From Nannocystis punicea (lineage in GTDB: Bacteria; Myxococcota_A; Polyangia; Nannocystales; Nannocystaceae), in assembly GCF_026965555.1 (NCBI RefSeq), contig NZ_CP114040.1, positions 2,604,001-2,668,000 of the forward strand: 64,000 nt of DNA, written 5' to 3'. The position numbers were made by a program, and so were the translations under genes. Below the pieces are notes generated by a model, which searched no databases, had not been told where the DNA came from, and saw nothing but the letters and a program-made list of their open reading frames with translations. Numbering within the stretch: position 1 is the stretch's first letter; each line of letters opens with the position of its first letter. Shown piece after piece: positions 17,361-25,995 of the stretch.

Positions 17361-18470
17361 TCACTGCGGGATGAAGGCCCCGCAGGTCTCCTTGACCAGC
17401 TCTGCCGCTTCGGCAAACGTCGGGACGAAGGTGTCGCCGCAGACGTCGCCGAAGACGCGGTGCGGGAATTGCTCGGCGAAGATCCGCAGGGGGTTGATCT
17501 TGGGGATCCCGTCGTCGTAGGCGCAGTCCGCCTTGGGGGGGTCCTCGGGCAGAGGGTTGACGATGGCCGCCATCACCACGGCGTCGAGGTCGCCCCCCTT
17601 CGCCGCGATCACCTTCTCGGCCCAGAAGGCCGGGGTCTTGATCGATTTTTCATCGGCCGAGTCCATCACCATGACGATCACGAGGAGCGCGTCGGGGCGC
17701 AAGAACCCCTCGTTGCATCCTCCCTCCGCGTTGATCTCCGGCGCCACCGTCGCCGCGATCCCCGTCATCATCGGTGTGTCGGGTCCGAAGGTGCCCACGC
17801 TGGCGATACACTTGAATTGCTCGTTCAGGTCGGGCTCGTCCTTGACGACGATGTAGCGACGACCACCGGCCAGCTCGCAAGGGTAATTGGTCGCATGAGG
17901 CCCGGCGTTGAACAAGATCCCCGCGCCCATCTGCGAGTCACAAATCGTGGTCAGTCCCTGCGAGCCGCACATGTACTCTTCCGCATTCGGGCCGCAGTCG
18001 GGGTAGTACTCCGGGCAACGGACGCTTTCACACGTGCTGCCTGTCCATTCGCCATCGACGTTGGCGACCATGATATGCGCGTCGAAGTCCGCGAAATCTT
18101 TTTTAATCGTCGTCATGAAGCCGTCGAAGCTGGAGAGCAGGGCCTCCGTTTCTTGCTTCATCGTGAAGAGGCGGGAGATCGCGAACAAGAAGTCGATCTT
18201 GCCCTTGCAGCCCTCGGGTTGATCCGGCCCGAAGTCGGGCATGGCCCCCATGTCCGGCACCGACGCCTGGCTCGAGCCCGGGTCGCCGGCGGAGCTGCTC
18301 GAGCTTGTCGAGCTGCTCGAGCTTGTCGAGCTCGTGGAGCTGCTCGAGCTACTCGCGTCGGTCGACTCGGCCGGCCCGGTCGGGCCCTCGCCCGGGCCGG
18401 TCGAGAAGCCCGGCTGCGCCGGTCCGTTCTGGCAGGCGGCGAGGAGTAGTAGAGAAGCGAGCGCGCGCAC
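17361..18470 (-). CDS. vWA-like lipoprotein with degenerate metal site
   Basis: The product has 369 residues. It has a short signal peptide with lipobox (MRALASLLLLAAC) and a Ser-rich linker containing an almost pure Ser/Thr tract (residues ~40-60). The rest has the layout of the von Willebrand A-like domain frequent in myxobacterial lipoproteins: KIDFLFAISRLFTM at the first strand, FMTTIKKDFADFDAHIMVANVD, then LLVIVMVMDSADE. In functional vWA domains the first strand ends in a DxSxS metal site; here it reads AISRL, so the Asp is missing. Multiple Cys suggest disulfides. The role is probably protein-protein contact at the surface. It converges with the preceding gene. Confidence 0.78.
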   Translation of the reverse strand: MRALASLLLLAACQNGPAQPGFSTGPGEGPTGPAESTDASSSSSSTSSTSSSSSTSSSSSAGDPGSSQASVPDMGAMPDFGPDQPEGCKGKIDFLFAISRLFTMKQETEALLSSFDGFMTTIKKDFADFDAHIMVANVDGEWTGSTCESVRCPEYYPDCGPNAEEYMCGSQGLTTICDSQMGAGILFNAGPHATNYPCELAGGRRYIVVKDEPDLNEQFKCIASVGTFGPDTPMMTGIAATVAPEINAEGGCNEGFLRPDALLVIVMVMDSADEKSIKTPAFWAEKVIAAKGGDLDAVVMAAIVNPLPEDPPKADCAYDDGIPKINPLRIFAEQFPHRVFGDVCGDTFVPTFAEAAELVKETCGAFIPQ

Positions 18471-18718
18471 GGCCCTAGCGTAACCGGCGTCGCGGGCGCG
18501 TGTCGAGCCCGCGCGCCTGGTCGCGACCTCCGCCCACTCTCATTGAAAAACTCTGCGCCTGTCGCGGCTGTTGCGGCTGCTTGTGGCTAGCGACCGGGCG
18601 AGATGGGACATGGAGGGCTGGGCACCGCACCTTCATCGTCGCGCCCGCGGCCGCAGAGAGCGCCACCAACCTCAGGGCCGGTGGTCGAGGCCCCCGCCTG
18701 CGACCTGGCCGTCCACCT

Positions 18719-19468
18719 TCAGGGGACCCTTTCGTGTGCACTGCTCGACGCGGACGGCTCGGCGAGCGCCGGGCCCGCCTGGGCACCGGCTTGGAGCTGC
18801 AAGAGGAGCCGACGTTGCCACAACCCAAACCAAATCGAAATGACAATCGCCAGCAGGACCACCACGAGTGTCGGCGTCCAGGTCGGGTAGAAGAGCGCCA
18901 GGACGCATCCGACGTCGAACACGAAGCGGGCGGCCGGCGCGGCTCGCCCGAACAGCCGCTCGAAAGCATAGTCCCAGAATTCGGCAGTTGCCACGATCGG
19001 CCACTCTGACCGCGGCCGCTGGAGCGGAATGAGCTCCCGCGGCGGCTCGCATTCGGCCGTTGCCACGATTGGCAACTCTGACCGCGGCCGCTGGAGCGGA
19101 ACAAGATCTCGCGGCGACTCAACGAGCAGACCTCGCGGGCTCGGTGGGGTTGCTTGAGCCTCGGCAGGCGCCGCATCAAGGGCGGCTCTGTGCCCCGCGA
19201 GCAGAAGCCGCCGGCGGGCGAAGTATCTCCGGCTCCATCGCTCCACCAGCCCACCCCAGACGGCAAAGAATGCCAGGAGCCCCAACGCCTGCTGCCACCA
19301 CACGAGGGCAAAGAAATTGGTACAGGTAAAGAAGACGGCGGCGCCGGCCCAGAAGATGATGGCGATGGGTGTCAGCAAGGCGCGAGACCAAAATTGGTTC
19401 GTCGCCAAAAAGCCCCACGGCTGTGGCGGCAGCGGCTTGTCCAATGGATTAACTTGGCGCGAGGGCAA
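18719..19468 (-). CDS. Small four-helix membrane protein with internal duplication
   Basis: The product has 249 residues. The start is a TTG at 19468 with an excellent GGAGG ribosome binding site five bases upstream, overlapping the stop of the upstream gene; no ATG or GTG fits the first helices. Two hydrophobic helices (~25-75: ALLTPIAIIFWAGAAVFFTC, WWQQALGLLAFFAVWGG) are followed by a cytoplasmic region with two near-identical 24-residue repeats (PLQRPRSELPIVATAE / PLQRPRSEWPIVATAE), then two more helices (~190-230). The second repeat runs directly into FWDYAFERLFG. I do not recognise a family. Coupling to the upstream exported protein suggests a shared envelope function. Confidence 0.7.
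   Translation of the reverse strand: MPSRQVNPLDKPLPPQPWGFLATNQFWSRALLTPIAIIFWAGAAVFFTCTNFFALVWWQQALGLLAFFAVWGGLVERWSRRYFARRRLLLAGHRAALDAAPAEAQATPPSPRGLLVESPRDLVPLQRPRSELPIVATAECEPPRELIPLQRPRSEWPIVATAEFWDYAFERLFGRAAPAARFVFDVGCVLALFYPTWTPTLVVVLLAIVISIWFGLWQRRLLLQLQAGAQAGPALAEPSASSSAHERVP
18980..19125. repeat. 72-bp in-frame tandem duplication
   Basis: Two adjacent 72-bp units inside the membrane-protein gene share most bases (both contain ctctgaccgcggccgctgga). They encode the two 24-residue repeats. The period is a multiple of three, so the frame is kept. Confidence 0.7.
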
Positions 19469-19481
19469 GGTGCCTCCTGGA

Positions 19482-20105
19482 TCACTTGTTCTGGGCCCCG
19501 TTGCACTTGTCGGCGATGTATCCGGAAACCTTCCAGTATGCGGCCGTTCCGGCGTTTCCACACATGGGGATATTCTTCCAGAGGATGCCGCAGGTCCCGC
19601 CGAGAATGATGCTTGCGGTGGCGCCAGCGATAACCCCTGCGACCGTACATTTGAGGTCCCGGACATCCACTGTCGCGGCGGAGAGCGCCTCCGTGATGAC
19701 TTTCTCGTGCCAGACCTGCACGATGCTCGCAGCGACAGCATGGGCCTGCGGAGGGGTGAGGGTGGACAAGTCAATTGTCTGCCAGGCGACCGCACCGTCG
19801 ACGAACCCGACCTCCGCCACGATAGCGTCGTCGACCGTCACGAGGCCGCGCCCGGAGCCCTCGCCCTCCGTATACATGGCCAAGGACACGCGACGGACCC
19901 CCCGCAGATCAAAGCCGATCTCGAGAGCGCCGTCGGCCGCGTCCGCATCTATATTCTCGAGAGCGACGGGTGCCTCGAGTCTGGCGAGGAAATCGTCGGT
20001 TGTAGCGGGCGGGGCGAGCGCTGTGGGTCTCTCCGCGCTCTCTGCGGCTGGCGGCGCGGCGGCGAGGGAGAGAAGGAGGGACGCGATGGCAGGGGGGTGA
20101 CGCAT
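19482..20105 (-). CDS. Exported hypothetical protein
   Basis: The product has 207 residues. Residues 1-23 form a signal peptide (MRHPPAIASLLLSLAAAPPAAESAE). The mature part is acidic with alternating beta segments (ALEIGFDLRGVRRVSLAMY) and ends in a hydrophobic Gly-rich stretch (VAGVIAGATASIILGGTCG) and a Cys-containing tail (PMCGNAG.., DKCNG). Four Cys could form two disulfides. No family is recognised; the C-terminal Gly/Ala/Ile segment resembles peptides of bacteriocin or membrane-inserting type, but that is only a resemblance. The ATG at 20105 is chosen; another ATG is 21 bases upstream. Its stop overlaps the ribosome binding site of the downstream membrane-protein gene, so the pair is co-translated. 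Confidence 0.68.
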   Translation of the reverse strand: MRHPPAIASLLLSLAAAPPAAESAERPTALAPPATTDDFLARLEAPVALENIDADAADGALEIGFDLRGVRRVSLAMYTEGEGSGRGLVTVDDAIVAEVGFVDGAVAWQTIDLSTLTPPQAHAVAASIVQVWHEKVITEALSAATVDVRDLKCTVAGVIAGATASIILGGTCGILWKNIPMCGNAGTAAYWKVSGYIADKCNGAQNK

Positions 20106-20384
20106 GCCTGCCCCTCCATGGCTCATTCTGCAGGCGCGCAGGGCGCACAGGCAGACGGAAGCCGGCGCAGCCGCGTGGCGACTCGTGGGGAGCAGACGGT
20201 GAATATGCAGGCGGGGGTAGCGATCCGCATTCGCGATGCTGCCGCCGACGATGAGCGCGCCGGAGCAAGCCGTCGAGCAGGTGCGCACGGGGAGCTGTGG
20301 TTGCCTACACAACCCTGCTCCGGCAGCATGATTGCCGCGAGTGGGGATCGGCGGACGCAAACGCAGGTCAGCGAGCGCTCTGGC

Positions 20385-20406
20385 TATATGTCCGAAGAGA
20401 CATATG
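20385..20406. repeat. Dispersed palindrome copy
   Basis: ATATGTC-CGAAGA-GACATAT has a 7-bp stem plus one wobble, with the same CGAAGA loop as the copies at 11879 and 12011. Confidence 0.72.
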
Positions 20407-20454
20407 GCTGGCTCGCCTCGCCGAGCTCGCTCGCGCCCGCTCGCGCCCCCGGGA

Positions 20455-20472
20455 CATGTCTGAAGAGACATG
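20455..20472. repeat. Dispersed palindrome copy 3' of the helicase
   Basis: CATGTCT-GAAG-AGACATG is a 7-bp perfect stem with a 4-base loop, 37 bp past the helicase stop codon. It could act as a 3' hairpin for that transcript. Confidence 0.72.
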
Positions 20473-20508
20473 GTGGGCGCCGCGCTCGCGCCCGCGCGCG
20501 TCGCCGGC

Positions 20509-22206
20509 TCAGGGCGCCCGGCGCGGCTTGCCGAACAGGCGCCGGCGCAGCAGGTTGCGCTTCACGGGCCGCTTGCCGGCGTCGTCGGGCGGCTCGCCGT
20601 CACGGGTGATCCGCAGCTGGCCGCCGGCGACCCACACTTTTTTGAGGTGCTGCAGCAAGTCGTCGGGTAGCTCGGCGGGCAGCTCGACGAAGGTGTGGTC
20701 CTTCTGGATGTCGATGCGGCCGATCTGCTTGCTGGACAGCTTCGCCTCGTTGGCGATCGCGCCGACCAGGTTGCCGGGCTTGAGGCCGTGGAGATGACCG
20801 ACCTCGACGCGATAGGCGGCCATGCCGGGCTCGGGGCCGCGGGGCGCGGGGCGGGCTTCGGGCTCGTGTCGCTCCGGCGCGAGCAGGAACGGCTCGCCCT
20901 TGCGGACCAGCTTGGCCAGGGCGGCGGCGATCTCGAGCGCGGGGATGTTGTCCTCGCGCTCGAGGTCCTCGATCACGCTCTGGAACGGCTCGAGGCCGCC
21001 GGCGGCGATGCTCTCGCGGATCTGCTGCTTGAAGCGGGCCAGCCGGACGTCGTTGACCATCTTGACCGTCGGCAGCTCCATCGGCGTGATCGGCTGCCGG
21101 GTCGCGCGCTCGATCATCCGCAAGAGGCCGCGCTCGCGCGGGGCGACGAACAGGATCGCCTCGCCGCTGCGCCCGGCCCGGCCGGTGCGGCCGATCCGGT
21201 GGACGTAGCTCTCCGGGTCGGTCGGCACGTCGTAATTCATGACGTGGCTGATCCGGTCGACGTCGAGCCCGCGCGCGGCCACGTCGGTGGCGACGAGGAT
21301 GTCGATCGCGCCGTCGCGCAGCATGGCGATGGTCCGCTCGCGCTGGGCCTGCGGGATGTCGCCGTTGATCGCCGCGGCCGCGAAGCCGCGCGCCTGCAGC
21401 CGCTCGGCCAGGTCGTCGGTGGCGACCTTGGTGCGGGCGAACACGATCATCGCCTCGAACGGCTCGGCCTCGAGGATCCGCGTCAGGGCGTCGAGCTTGT
21501 GCAGGCCGCTGACGACCCAGTAGCGCTGGCGGATGTTGTCGGCGGTGCGGCTCTTGCCGGCGATCGTGACCTCGACCGGCTCGCGCAGGTAGGTCTGGGC
21601 GATCCGCCGGATCGGCGGCGGCAAGGTGGCCGAGAACAGGGCGGTCTGCCGCGCGGCCGGGGTGGCGCGCAGGATCGTCTCGACGTCGTCGATGAAGCCC
21701 ATGCGCAGCATCTCGTCGGCCTCGTCGAGCACGACGTGCCGCAATTGCGAGAGGTCGAGCGAGCCGCGGCCGAGGTGGTCGATGATCCGACCGGGCGTGC
21801 CGACCACGACGTGGACCCCGCGGGCGAGCGTCGACAGCTGCGGGCCGTAGCTCTGGCCGCCGTAGATCGGCAGCACGCGGAAGCCCGGCAAATGGGAGGC
21901 GTAGCGCTGCAGCGCCTCGGCGACCTGGATCGCCAGCTCGCGCGTGGGCGTGAGCACGAGCGCCTGCAGGACCGGCCGGCTGCGATCGAGGCGAGCGAGG
22001 ATCGGCAGGGCGAACGCGGCGGTCTTGCCGGTGCCGGTCTGGGCCTGACCGAGGAGGTCGCGCCCGGCGAGCAGGTGCGGGATCGTCTGCGACTGGATCG
22101 GCGACGGCGTCTCGTAGCCGACGTCGCCGAGGGCCCGCAGCAGCGGCTCGGGCAGGTCGAGCGCGGCGAAGCCGGTCGGCGGGAGGAGGTCTTCGTCGGC
22201 GCTCAT
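20509..22206 (-). CDS. deaD: DEAD-box ATP-dependent RNA helicase with DbpA RNA-binding domain
   Basis: This 565-residue cytoplasmic RNA helicase has the Q motif (GYETPSPIQSQTIP, ~30-43), Walker A AQTGTGKT (~55-62), PTREL, GTPGR, DEAD (VLDEADEML), SAT, the HRIGRTGRAGR arginine-finger motif, and a C-terminal DbpA/CsdA-type RNA-binding domain (EVGHLHGLKPGNLVGAIANE, SKQIGRIDI). This domain order is that of DeaD/CsdA, which helps ribosome assembly and mRNA unwinding, often in the cold. The ATG at 22206 gives the standard N-terminus. A decayed copy of its RNA-binding domain lies at ~14250-14440. Confidence 0.95.
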   Translation of the reverse strand: MSADEDLLPPTGFAALDLPEPLLRALGDVGYETPSPIQSQTIPHLLAGRDLLGQAQTGTGKTAAFALPILARLDRSRPVLQALVLTPTRELAIQVAEALQRYASHLPGFRVLPIYGGQSYGPQLSTLARGVHVVVGTPGRIIDHLGRGSLDLSQLRHVVLDEADEMLRMGFIDDVETILRATPAARQTALFSATLPPPIRRIAQTYLREPVEVTIAGKSRTADNIRQRYWVVSGLHKLDALTRILEAEPFEAMIVFARTKVATDDLAERLQARGFAAAAINGDIPQAQRERTIAMLRDGAIDILVATDVAARGLDVDRISHVMNYDVPTDPESYVHRIGRTGRAGRSGEAILFVAPRERGLLRMIERATRQPITPMELPTVKMVNDVRLARFKQQIRESIAAGGLEPFQSVIEDLEREDNIPALEIAAALAKLVRKGEPFLLAPERHEPEARPAPRGPEPGMAAYRVEVGHLHGLKPGNLVGAIANEAKLSSKQIGRIDIQKDHTFVELPAELPDDLLQHLKKVWVAGGQLRITRDGEPPDDAGKRPVKRNLLRRRLFGKPRRAP

Positions 22207-22694
22207 GGCCTGCCACGTCTACCCGATAAAACGGGCCGCGGGACCCGCGGCGGTGTGCCGTTGGACACGCCGCCCGGCGTCAAACGTGCTGAACGTCCCG
22301 GTTCGGCGGCTCGTGAGCGGCGGCCTGGACGGAGGTCGCCCGGCAACGGCGGTCATGAGTCCGTCATCCGTGGTGCGTCGGGCGTCGGGGCGCGGCTCGT
22401 GGCGTCGACCGCGGCCGGGCGTCGACGACGCCGTACTCCTCGTCGACTCGCTGCCGGGCCCCGGGCGACGTGATGTTCGCCATCGCCGTCGCGGCCGAGG
22501 GGGCGGTGGCCGGCATGACGATCGACGTCGAGTTGCAGGCGGAGGAGCTGGCCGAGCGCGTCCGCCGGAGCTCGCCGGCGTCGCACGCGGGGTGACCCTC
22601 GGTCCGGCGCTCGCGGACCGCGTCCCTGCGGCCCGCGCCGCGTTCGCGGCGGGATGTCGATTGCCGCTCCGCCCATCTCATCCATAAACCCGGC
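22207..22694. other. Divergent gap with a possible 40-aa ORF or gene relic
   Basis: The 488-bp region lies between divergent genes. One plus-strand frame at 22473-22595 (MFAIAVAAEGAVAGM...AEELAERV) looks protein-like, but it has no clear ribosome binding site and no recognisable family. It may be a relic. Nothing else is supported. Confidence 0.35.
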
Positions 22695-23336
22695 ATGAAT
22701 CAGGATCGCACCCCCGAGGAGCAGGCGGATGACACTCACGCCTGGCTCGCCAACCTCGCCCGTGAGCTGTTCCAGACCGAGCAATCGGCCGTCCGTCACC
22801 CTCGCCTCGAAGCGGAGCGCCTCGGCGACGTGCCGCCCGCCCGGCGCCTGCGGGCGATCGCGGAGCACGCGGAGTCGGCGTTGGCCGAGTTGCCGGGGCT
22901 GGCGGAGCGACACCGCTTGCCCGTGAGCCCCACGGGTCGAGTCGTCGGCACTGCGTTCTCCGTGGCCCGCGATCAACTCGCGGACCTGTTCCTCAGCCTC
23001 GAGCGCTCGTATCGCGGCACGCTGCTCGGCCTGCGCCACGGCGTCGATCTGATGATTCTGTTCGAACAGGTCGCCCGTCACGACGGCGCCGTCGCGCTCG
23101 CCGACTGGTCCGCCACCTGGCTCGACCGCCGGCAGGCCCTGCTCAGCGAGGCCGAGCAGGCCCTCTCCTGGTTCGCAGAGCACCCCGCGCGCGCCCTCGA
23201 GGCTGCGACCCATCGGCCGCTCGCTCGCGCCTTTCGCGCCACGGTCGCGGGCATCGAGCACCTCGCCGACCGCCTGCGCCAGCCGCGACGTCCTCCGCCC
23301 TCGGTCAGCCGGGCCTCGGCTCCCCGGGCGGAGTAA
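22695..23336 (+). CDS. Hypothetical soluble helical protein
   Basis: This 213-residue cytoplasmic protein is almost entirely helical (Ala/Leu/Arg/Glu), with conserved-looking His and Asp positions (HAWLANLARELF, FEQVARHDGAVALADW, SWFAEHPARALEAATHRPLARAF). It has no signal peptide or membrane segment. The periodicity suggests a four-helix bundle. The C-terminal ~25 residues are a Pro/Arg/Ser-rich tail. I do not recognise the family. It starts at an ATG 489 bp from the divergent helicase gene and converges on a lipoprotein gene across a strong hairpin. Confidence 0.65.
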   Translation: MNQDRTPEEQADDTHAWLANLARELFQTEQSAVRHPRLEAERLGDVPPARRLRAIAEHAESALAELPGLAERHRLPVSPTGRVVGTAFSVARDQLADLFLSLERSYRGTLLGLRHGVDLMILFEQVARHDGAVALADWSATWLDRRQALLSEAEQALSWFAEHPARALEAATHRPLARAFRATVAGIEHLADRLRQPRRPPPSVSRASAPRAE

Positions 23337-23344
23337 TCAGCGCT

Positions 23345-23381
23345 GCGGCGGTGCGCGGCGACCCGCGCCGCGCACCGCCGC
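23345..23381. terminator. Perfect 16-bp stem between convergent genes
   Basis: Arms at 23345-23360 and 23366-23381 (GCGGCGGTGCGCGGCG and its complement) are perfectly paired around a 5-base loop (acccg). The site lies between two convergent stop codons and is GC-only without a U tract. A bidirectional 3' hairpin is likely. Confidence 0.75.
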
Positions 23382-23387
23382 TTCAGC

Positions 23388-24512
23388 TCACGCCGGCTCG
23401 CAGCCGCAGCCGGTCTCGTCGAAGAAGTGCACCATGCCGTCCGGGCAGGAGAACTTGATCGCGAGGCACGCGACCGGGTCGTGGCTCACGTACTCGCGCT
23501 TGCCGCCCTCGGCCGCCGGCTGGCAGATGCCGCCACAATCGGCGCCGCCGTCGGCCGGGTCGCAGCCGTCGTCGGGGATGTCGACGCACTCCTGGCCTTT
23601 CGGGCAGGCGTCCCCGGCGAAGCCGCCGCAGTAGATCGGGTCCTCGCAGAGGCCGATGCAGTCGGCGCCGCCGTTGGCCGGGTCGCAGTCGTCGTTCGGG
23701 TCGTCGACGCAGACCTGTCCCTCGGGGCAGGCGGTGCCGGCGAAGCCGCCGCAGGTGGCCGGGGCGTCCTCGCAGAGGCCGATGCAGTCGGCGCCGCCGT
23801 TGGCGGGGTCGCAGTCGTCGCCCGGGTCGTCGACGCAGACCTGTCCCTCGGGGCAGGCAGTGCCGGGGAAGCCGCCGCAGGTGGCGGGGCCCTTCGCGGC
23901 GCCCTCGCAGAGGCCGATGCAGTCGGCGCCGCCCTTCTCGGGGTCGCAGTCGTCGCTCGGGTCGTCGACGCAGACCTGTCCTTCGGGGCAGGGAGTGCCG
24001 GGGAAGCCGCCGCAGTAGACCGGGGCGTCCTCGCAGATGCCGATGCAGTCGGCGCCGCCCTTCTCGGGGTCGCAATCGTCGTTCGGGTCGTCGACGCAGA
24101 CCTGTCCTTCGGGGCAGGGAGTGCCGGGGAAGCCGCCGCAGCTGGCGGGGCCCTGCGGGGCGTCCTCGCAGATGCCGATGCAGTCGTCGCCGCCCAATTC
24201 GGGGTGGCAATCGTCGTTCGGGTCGTCGACGCAGACCTGTCCGTCGGGGCAGGGGAGGCCGACGAAGCCGCCGCAGGCGACCGGGCCGGGGTCCTGGCAG
24301 ACGCCGATGCAATCGGCACCGCCCTTCTCCGGGTCGCAATCATCGTTCGGGTCGTCGACGCAGACGAGGTCGCCCGGGCATTCGAGGCCCGCGAAGCCGC
24401 CGCAGGCCTGGGGCAGCTCGCCCTTGCGTGACGTGACGTCCTCGGAATCGCAGCCGGCGAGGGCGGCGAGGGCAAGCGTGAGAGGGGTGAAGCACCTAAG
24501 GTATTTGCGCAT
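23388..24512 (-). CDS. Lipoprotein with seven Cys-rich tandem repeats
   Basis: The product has 374 residues. The signal peptide has a lipobox (LALAALAGC). Seven tandem repeats of ~40 residues fill most of the protein, each of the form CGGF.G..CP.GQVCVDDP followed by a C and GGADCIG.C, so about six Cys per unit. The last repeat diverges (CVDIPDDGC) and a short tail ends GCGCEPA. Such modules are common in myxobacterial surface lipoproteins and resemble Kazal-like disulfide knots; their ligand is unknown. Strong sequence identity between repeats suggests recent expansion. The ATG at 24512 follows GGAG. It is divergent from the methyltransferase gene. Confidence 0.85.
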   Translation of the reverse strand: MRKYLRCFTPLTLALAALAGCDSEDVTSRKGELPQACGGFAGLECPGDLVCVDDPNDDCDPEKGGADCIGVCQDPGPVACGGFVGLPCPDGQVCVDDPNDDCHPELGGDDCIGICEDAPQGPASCGGFPGTPCPEGQVCVDDPNDDCDPEKGGADCIGICEDAPVYCGGFPGTPCPEGQVCVDDPSDDCDPEKGGADCIGLCEGAAKGPATCGGFPGTACPEGQVCVDDPGDDCDPANGGADCIGLCEDAPATCGGFAGTACPEGQVCVDDPNDDCDPANGGADCIGLCEDPIYCGGFAGDACPKGQECVDIPDDGCDPADGGADCGGICQPAAEGGKREYVSHDPVACLAIKFSCPDGMVHFFDETGCGCEPA

Positions 24513-24938
24513 GATGTCTCCGTGACCCTTCGGTTATGGAAGGGGCATGGAGGATGTGATCGAGGAGGGCCAATTGGATCGACCAGTCCCTGCAATCGAT
24601 CGAGAGGAAACGTCCGCTTCCCCGCGTGAAACATCGGCGTCGACGCGTGATTGGCCGCGCAACCCTGGGCATTCCGCTGCAGAGCACGGCTCGCGGGCCG
24701 CCGAGCGGGCGCGGGCGCAACGGGCGGTAAAGCCCTGGAGCGCGGCCTTCCGCGCGAATGGCACAAGAGCCAAAGAAGGGTCGACTCCGCGCATGGAGGA
24801 GGCCTCTCGACCCCGACCAATTCCAACAAGAGCCGTGATCCGGGCGATACTCGGTGCACGGAGCCGCGCTGCCGACAATGACACGCCCCCGCGAAACCCC
24901 TTTTAAAAGAATTGCCCATTCATCGTAGGATCACCGGG
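24513..24938. other. Divergent promoter region
   Basis: The 426-bp spacer between divergent genes contains a TTTTAAAA patch near 24901-24908. I see no gene and no convincing -35/-10 pair. Confidence 0.4.
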
Positions 24939-25814
24939 ATGTCCGACCGCTTCAGCCGCACCGCGCTCCTCGCCGCCTTCGCCCGGGCCGCGCACGCTCG
25001 CGAACCCGCGTTTCGCGGGCCCGACGTGCTGGCGGAGCGCCTCCTCGACGGGTGGATGCGCGTGGTGCTGAAGATCCCGCCCGTTCGTCACGCGGTGCGA
25101 CGGATCTACGAGCGGCGCATGCCGGGGACGTTCGAGTTCCTGGCGGCGCGGTCGCACTTCTTCGACGAGGTCGTGCGAGAGCAGCTGGCCGCCGGCGCGC
25201 GCCAGGTGGTGATCCTCGGCGCCGGCTTCGACACCCGCGCCCACCGCTTCGCCGGGCCGGCAGCGCGTCGCGGGGCGACGTTCTTCGAGGTCGACGCGCC
25301 GGCCACCCAGGCGGAGAAGCGGCGTCGTGCGGCCCGACTCGGCGCCGCGCCGCACGTGCGCTACCTCGCCGTCGACCTCAACCGCACTCCGCTCGCCGAC
25401 GCGCTGCACGACGGAGGCTTCGACCCGTCGGCGCGGACGGTGATCCTCTGGGAGGGCGTGACCTTCTACCTGGGCGAGCAGGCGGTCGACGCGGTGCTGC
25501 GGTTCGTGGCCAGCGGCACGGCGGCCGGCAGCGTGATCGTGTTCGACTTCCTGTTCGAGCGCGCGGTGACCGGCAGCCAGCCGGCCCATGGGCTCGAAGA
25601 GGGGCGCGCCTTCGTGGCCTCGCGCGGCGAGCCGTTCACCTTCGGCATCGACGAGACGCAGGTCGACGCGTTCCTCGCGGCGCGCGGGCTCCGGACGCTC
25701 GCGTGCCTCATGCCCGAGGACATGCAGCGCCGCTGGTTCTCGCGGCCGGACGGCCACCAGGGCCAGGTCGCGGGCTTCTACGGGATGGTCCTCGCCGGCC
25801 GCGCCGGCGAATGA
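24939..25814 (+). CDS. SAM-dependent methyltransferase, LCMT/TIGR00027-like
   Basis: This 291-residue cytoplasmic enzyme has a class I Rossmann core beginning with QVVILGAGFDTRAHRF (SAM-binding loop, residues ~88-103), an acidic strand end FFEVDAPATQ, then WEGVTFYLGEQAVDAVL, a characteristic motif of the putative SAM-dependent methyltransferase family TIGR00027 related to leucine carboxyl methyltransferases. It probably methylates a carboxylate on a small molecule or polyketide; the substrate is unknown. The start at ATG 24939 is preferred because AGGA lies eight bases upstream; an in-frame start at 24912 is possible. It stands alone, upstream of a small exported-protein gene. Confidence 0.85.
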   Translation: MSDRFSRTALLAAFARAAHAREPAFRGPDVLAERLLDGWMRVVLKIPPVRHAVRRIYERRMPGTFEFLAARSHFFDEVVREQLAAGARQVVILGAGFDTRAHRFAGPAARRGATFFEVDAPATQAEKRRRAARLGAAPHVRYLAVDLNRTPLADALHDGGFDPSARTVILWEGVTFYLGEQAVDAVLRFVASGTAAGSVIVFDFLFERAVTGSQPAHGLEEGRAFVASRGEPFTFGIDETQVDAFLAARGLRTLACLMPEDMQRRWFSRPDGHQGQVAGFYGMVLAGRAGE

Positions 25815-25995
25815 CGGCGGCTCGCCGCAGCAGTCGGCCGCCGTCGGCCGGCATGCTGGACGGTGCGAAGGACTCCGGCGAGCCGGACAATTCTGCGGTC
25901 GTTCGCTGGACGCCCTTGCGAAGCGGCCTCAATCCTTGCCGAGCCGTCGAGGACGTGTTCGGCGGCGTCACCGTTCCTGCAAGGAGATGATGCTC

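Larger units (their letters stand above)
20106..20508. other. Intergenic region with two palindromes
   Basis: The 403-bp gap lies between the helicase 3' end and the exported-protein gene. Two TGTCC-family palindromes lie 70 bp apart near the helicase end. No gene is supported. Confidence 0.6.
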
